Source of the DNA: Dactylosporangium sp. AC04546
Lineage (GTDB): Bacteria > Actinomycetota > Actinomycetes > Mycobacteriales > Micromonosporaceae
Direction of reading: 5' to 3'
Assembly: GCF_022095675.1 (NCBI RefSeq)
Contig: NZ_JAHYSG010000016.1
Location: forward strand, 62,001 to 126,000
DNA: 64,000 bases
Within the stretch, counting starts at the first letter, position 1, and each line of letters begins with the position of its first letter. This document shows, one piece after another, positions 61,735 to 64,000 of the stretch. Under the pieces are notes generated by a model. The model was given only the letters and a program-made list of their open reading frames with translations, did not search any database and was not told where the DNA came from. A program made the position numbers and the translations under genes.

Positions 61735-64000
61735 TCAACCCCATCGCCCGCCCCGTCGCAGGAACGGCACCGCGCTCGCCGCCACCGCCAGCGCACCGCA
61801 CACGCCGACCACCGCCGCGAGCGTGCCCCACGGCATGACCAGGGTCACATCCGCCCCGATCTCCTCGGCCAGCCCGGCCCTCGCCTCGAACAGCGCCGGC
61901 ACGGCCACCGCGAGCCCCAGCAGCGTCCCGACCCCCACCGCGACCAGCGCCTCGACCACGACGACCCGTAACGTCTGCCCGGTCGTCGCCCCGGTGCGGT
62001 GGAGGGTGACGAACTCCTGCCGCCGCCCGTACGTCGCCATCAGCAGCGTGTTCGCCACCGCCAGCCCGGTATACCCGACGGAGATCCCGAGCAGCACCGC
62101 CAGGAACAGGTCGATCAGATCTCCCTCCTCGGCCGCCTCCCGCTCGACATACGCCCTGGCCGTCAGCTCCTCAGCCCCCGCCGCCGGCGTGAACGGCCCG
62201 GCCAGATAGACCACCTCGGTCAGCGCCGTCGGATCGTGTGCCCGCACGAGCGCCCGGGGCAGCATGACCGTGTCGATGAACACCTCGTCGCTCACCTGGG
62301 CGACCGCCACCGACCGCACCGTGCCGTCCACGAACCGCAGCGGCACGGACTCCCCGACCCGCCAGCCGAGGGACGGCGCCGCGACCAGCCCGTCGACCTC
62401 GGCCGCCCCCGTCGCCCGGATCGGCTCGCCCGACGCCAGGTACACCACGCTGGACAGCTCCGACCGCCCCCGCTGCGCCTGCACCGCCGCCTCGGACAGG
62501 CCCGGCGCCGCCGCCGGCGCGGCGACCGCCCGCTCGGGGATCTTCGCGGTGTCCTCGATGCCGACGGCCTCGTTGGCGGTCTGGAATGTGCCCACCAGCA
62601 ACACGGCGAACCCCACCGCGGCCAGCACCGGCGCCGCCGTCGACGCCACCCGCCGCGCCGCCACGGCGGTGCCCTCGCGGACCAGCATGCCGGTGGCGCT
62701 GCGCCGGAACGGCCACGACACCAGCCGGACCACCGGCACCACCACGGCCGGCGCCAGCAGCGCGGCCGCGACCAGCAGCACCATCGCCGAGCCGAGCACG
62801 ATCGTCGGCTTCTGCTCCGCGGTCGACCCCGGCAGCAGCGCCGCGAGCCCGCCGCCGACCACGACGCCCAGGCCGCCGAAGATCCAGCGGGACAGGGTCA
62901 TCGGCCGCTTCTCGGCTGCCGCCTCGCGCAGCGCGTCGAGCGCCGGCACGCGACTCGCCCGCCGTGCGGACAGCCACACCCCGATCGCGGCCACGACCAG
63001 CCCGGCGACCAGGGCCGCCGCCATCGCCCACCACGACAGCCCGACCCGGAACCCGGCCGGCTCCAGCCCGACCGCCACGAACGGCCCCTCCAGCAGCGGC
63101 GCCAGCAGCGCCCCGCCGATCGCGCCGAGCACGCCCGCCCCCAGCGCGACGAGCAGCACCTCGGCCAGCAGCAGGCGCCGCACCTGCCCCGGCGTCGCCC
63201 CGATCGCCCGCAGCAGCCCGATCTCCCGCCGCCGCTGCGCCGCACTGAACGCACACGTGGAGGCCACGACGAACACGGCCACGAACCCGCCCACGAGCAC
63301 CGTCGCGATGATCAGCTGCGCACCGAGCCAGCGCGTCCGCGTGTCCTGCGCCGGCTCGGCCGCCGACCGCTCGGCGCCCGTGAGCGGCTTGCCCAGCGCG
63401 CCGAGCCCCAGCCCGTCGGCCACGCGCTCCGCATCGGCGCCGGGCGTGAGCCGGAGCCCGATCACGGTGACGCCGCCGGCCAGCGAACGGGCGGTCGCCT
63501 CGTCGACATACAGCCCCGGCCCGTCGATCGTCCCGGTCACCGTCCACGTCGCCGGGCCCGCGGCGGTGAGGACCGGCAGCTGCCCGCCGACCGGCACCCC
63601 GAGGGCGGCATCGACCACGACCCCGCCGGGCCTGTCCGGCGCGCTTCCTTGCACCAGCTCGTACGGGCTGAGGCCGGCCGACGCCCACCCCCGTCCACTG
63701 TGGACGGCGTCGCGCGGGTTGCCGACCGGTCTGCCGTCGACGAGCCGCTGCACGTAGAACGTCCGGTCGGGGATCGCGGCCGCCACCCCGGGCGCCCGAC
63801 CGGTCCGCGCGACCAGCTGGTCGACCTCCTCGGGCGACCACGGGCGATAGGTGAGGAACCCGCCCTCCGGCGGGTCGTAGCTCGGCGACGCGATCAGCAC
63901 CTCGGCCGCCGCCAGCGGCTTCGGCGTGCGCGGCTGCGCGGACGCCCACAGCGCGAGGCTGCCGGAGATGACCGCCACGCCGACGGCCAGGGCGGCGAAC
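61735..64000 (-). CDS. FtsX-like ABC transporter permease (N-terminus outside the window)
   Basis: This membrane protein of at least 754 residues is open past the right edge. The sequence there (FAALAVGVAVISGSLALWAS) is the first helix of the family, so only a short N-terminus is missing. It has two FtsX repeats, each with three helices (for example VAVFVVASTCAFSAAQRRREIGLLRAIGATPGQVRRLLLAEVLLVALG and the C-terminal GYTGLAVANTLLMATYGRRQEFVTLHRTGAT), with large extracellular domains between. Its ATPase is probably encoded beyond the edge. Confidence 0.9.
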   Translation of the reverse strand, partial: FAALAVGVAVISGSLALWASAQPRTPKPLAAAEVLIASPSYDPPEGGFLTYRPWSPEEVDQLVARTGRAPGVAAAIPDRTFYVQRLVDGRPVGNPRDAVHSGRGWASAGLSPYELVQGSAPDRPGGVVVDAALGVPVGGQLPVLTAAGPATWTVTGTIDGPGLYVDEATARSLAGGVTVIGLRLTPGADAERVADGLGLGALGKPLTGAERSAAEPAQDTRTRWLGAQLIIATVLVGGFVAVFVVASTCAFSAAQRRREIGLLRAIGATPGQVRRLLLAEVLLVALGAGVLGAIGGALLAPLLEGPFVAVGLEPAGFRVGLSWWAMAAALVAGLVVAAIGVWLSARRASRVPALDALREAAAEKRPMTLSRWIFGGLGVVVGGGLAALLPGSTAEQKPTIVLGSAMVLLVAAALLAPAVVVPVVRLVSWPFRRSATGMLVREGTAVAARRVASTAAPVLAAVGFAVLLVGTFQTANEAVGIEDTAKIPERAVAAPAAAPGLSEAAVQAQRGRSELSSVVYLASGEPIRATGAAEVDGLVAAPSLGWRVGESVPLRFVDGTVRSVAVAQVSDEVFIDTVMLPRALVRAHDPTALTEVVYLAGPFTPAAGAEELTARAYVEREAAEEGDLIDLFLAVLLGISVGYTGLAVANTLLMATYGRRQEFVTLHRTGATTGQTLRVVVVEALVAVGVGTLLGLAVAVPALFEARAGLAEEIGADVTLVMPWGTLAAVVGVCGALAVAASAVPFLRRGGRWG

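Overview
The window is chromosomal DNA from a high-GC actinomycete. Codon third positions are almost all G or C, GTG starts are common, and many genes look leaderless. Gene content and order (nucleoside ABC transporter, cdd, deoA, add, paired aldehyde dehydrogenases, deoC, upp, phosphohexomutase, M20 amidohydrolase, flavoprotein disulfide reductase, biotin carboxylase, maf, accE, pccB, birA) recall the Streptomyces coelicolor core region around SCO4884-SCO4930, from memory. The protein types and intergenic palindromes suggest a member of the Micromonosporaceae. The genus is inference.

Layout. 1-10.1 kb holds a nucleoside uptake and salvage operon (BMP-type lipoprotein, ATPase, two permeases, cytidine deaminase, thymidine phosphorylase, cupin), then a DUF4272 protein, an rRNA guanine methyltransferase and adenosine deaminase. 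10.3-15.1 kb is a complete 'conservon' (sensor kinase CvnA, roadblock CvnB, DUF742 CvnC, GTPase CvnD). Facing it is a 1047-residue protein that looks like an inactivated IS110-type transposase joined to an RS-rich linker and to the C-terminal tail of the CvnA kinase. 18.8-26 kb holds a conserved acidic protein, a short and a full-length aldehyde dehydrogenase, deoC, upp, a broken GH26-like gene and a phosphohexomutase. 26-38.4 kb holds a Ser/Thr kinase, an amidohydrolase, a membrane alpha/beta hydrolase, a DUF4349 lipoprotein, a metal-dependent hydrolase, an exonuclease, a coiled-coil protein, a 776-bp non-coding island of nested palindromes, a SCO6745-like protein, a double GNAT acetyltransferase and a gamma-glutamylcyclotransferase-like protein.

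38.5-47.2 kb holds lpdA, a 2H phosphoesterase, a Nei-type glycosylase, a threonyl-tRNA synthetase without editing domain behind what looks like a classical threonine attenuator, a zincin lipoprotein, an ECF sigma factor with its membrane partner, a YbjQ protein and the biotin carboxylase/BCCP subunit. 47.3-51.9 kb holds a PadR regulator with a DrrAB-like exporter, an MFS transporter, a 169-bp MITE-like palindrome and an O-methyltransferase. 51.9-61.5 kb holds maf, mscL, accE, a large wall or membrane anchored protein with a second Ser/Thr kinase, pccB, birA, a PH-domain membrane protein and ispH. The window ends inside an FtsX-like permease.

Themes. Nucleoside salvage is spread over the left 24 kb (import, cdd, deoA, add, deoC, upp). 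Acyl-CoA carboxylation is spread over the right half: accA (BC-BCCP), accE, pccB and birA, which biotinylates AccA. At least fifteen starts have a TANNNT -10 box 6-8 nt upstream of the start codon, and several divergent pairs have abutting boxes. No tRNA, rRNA, CRISPR array or prophage was seen.
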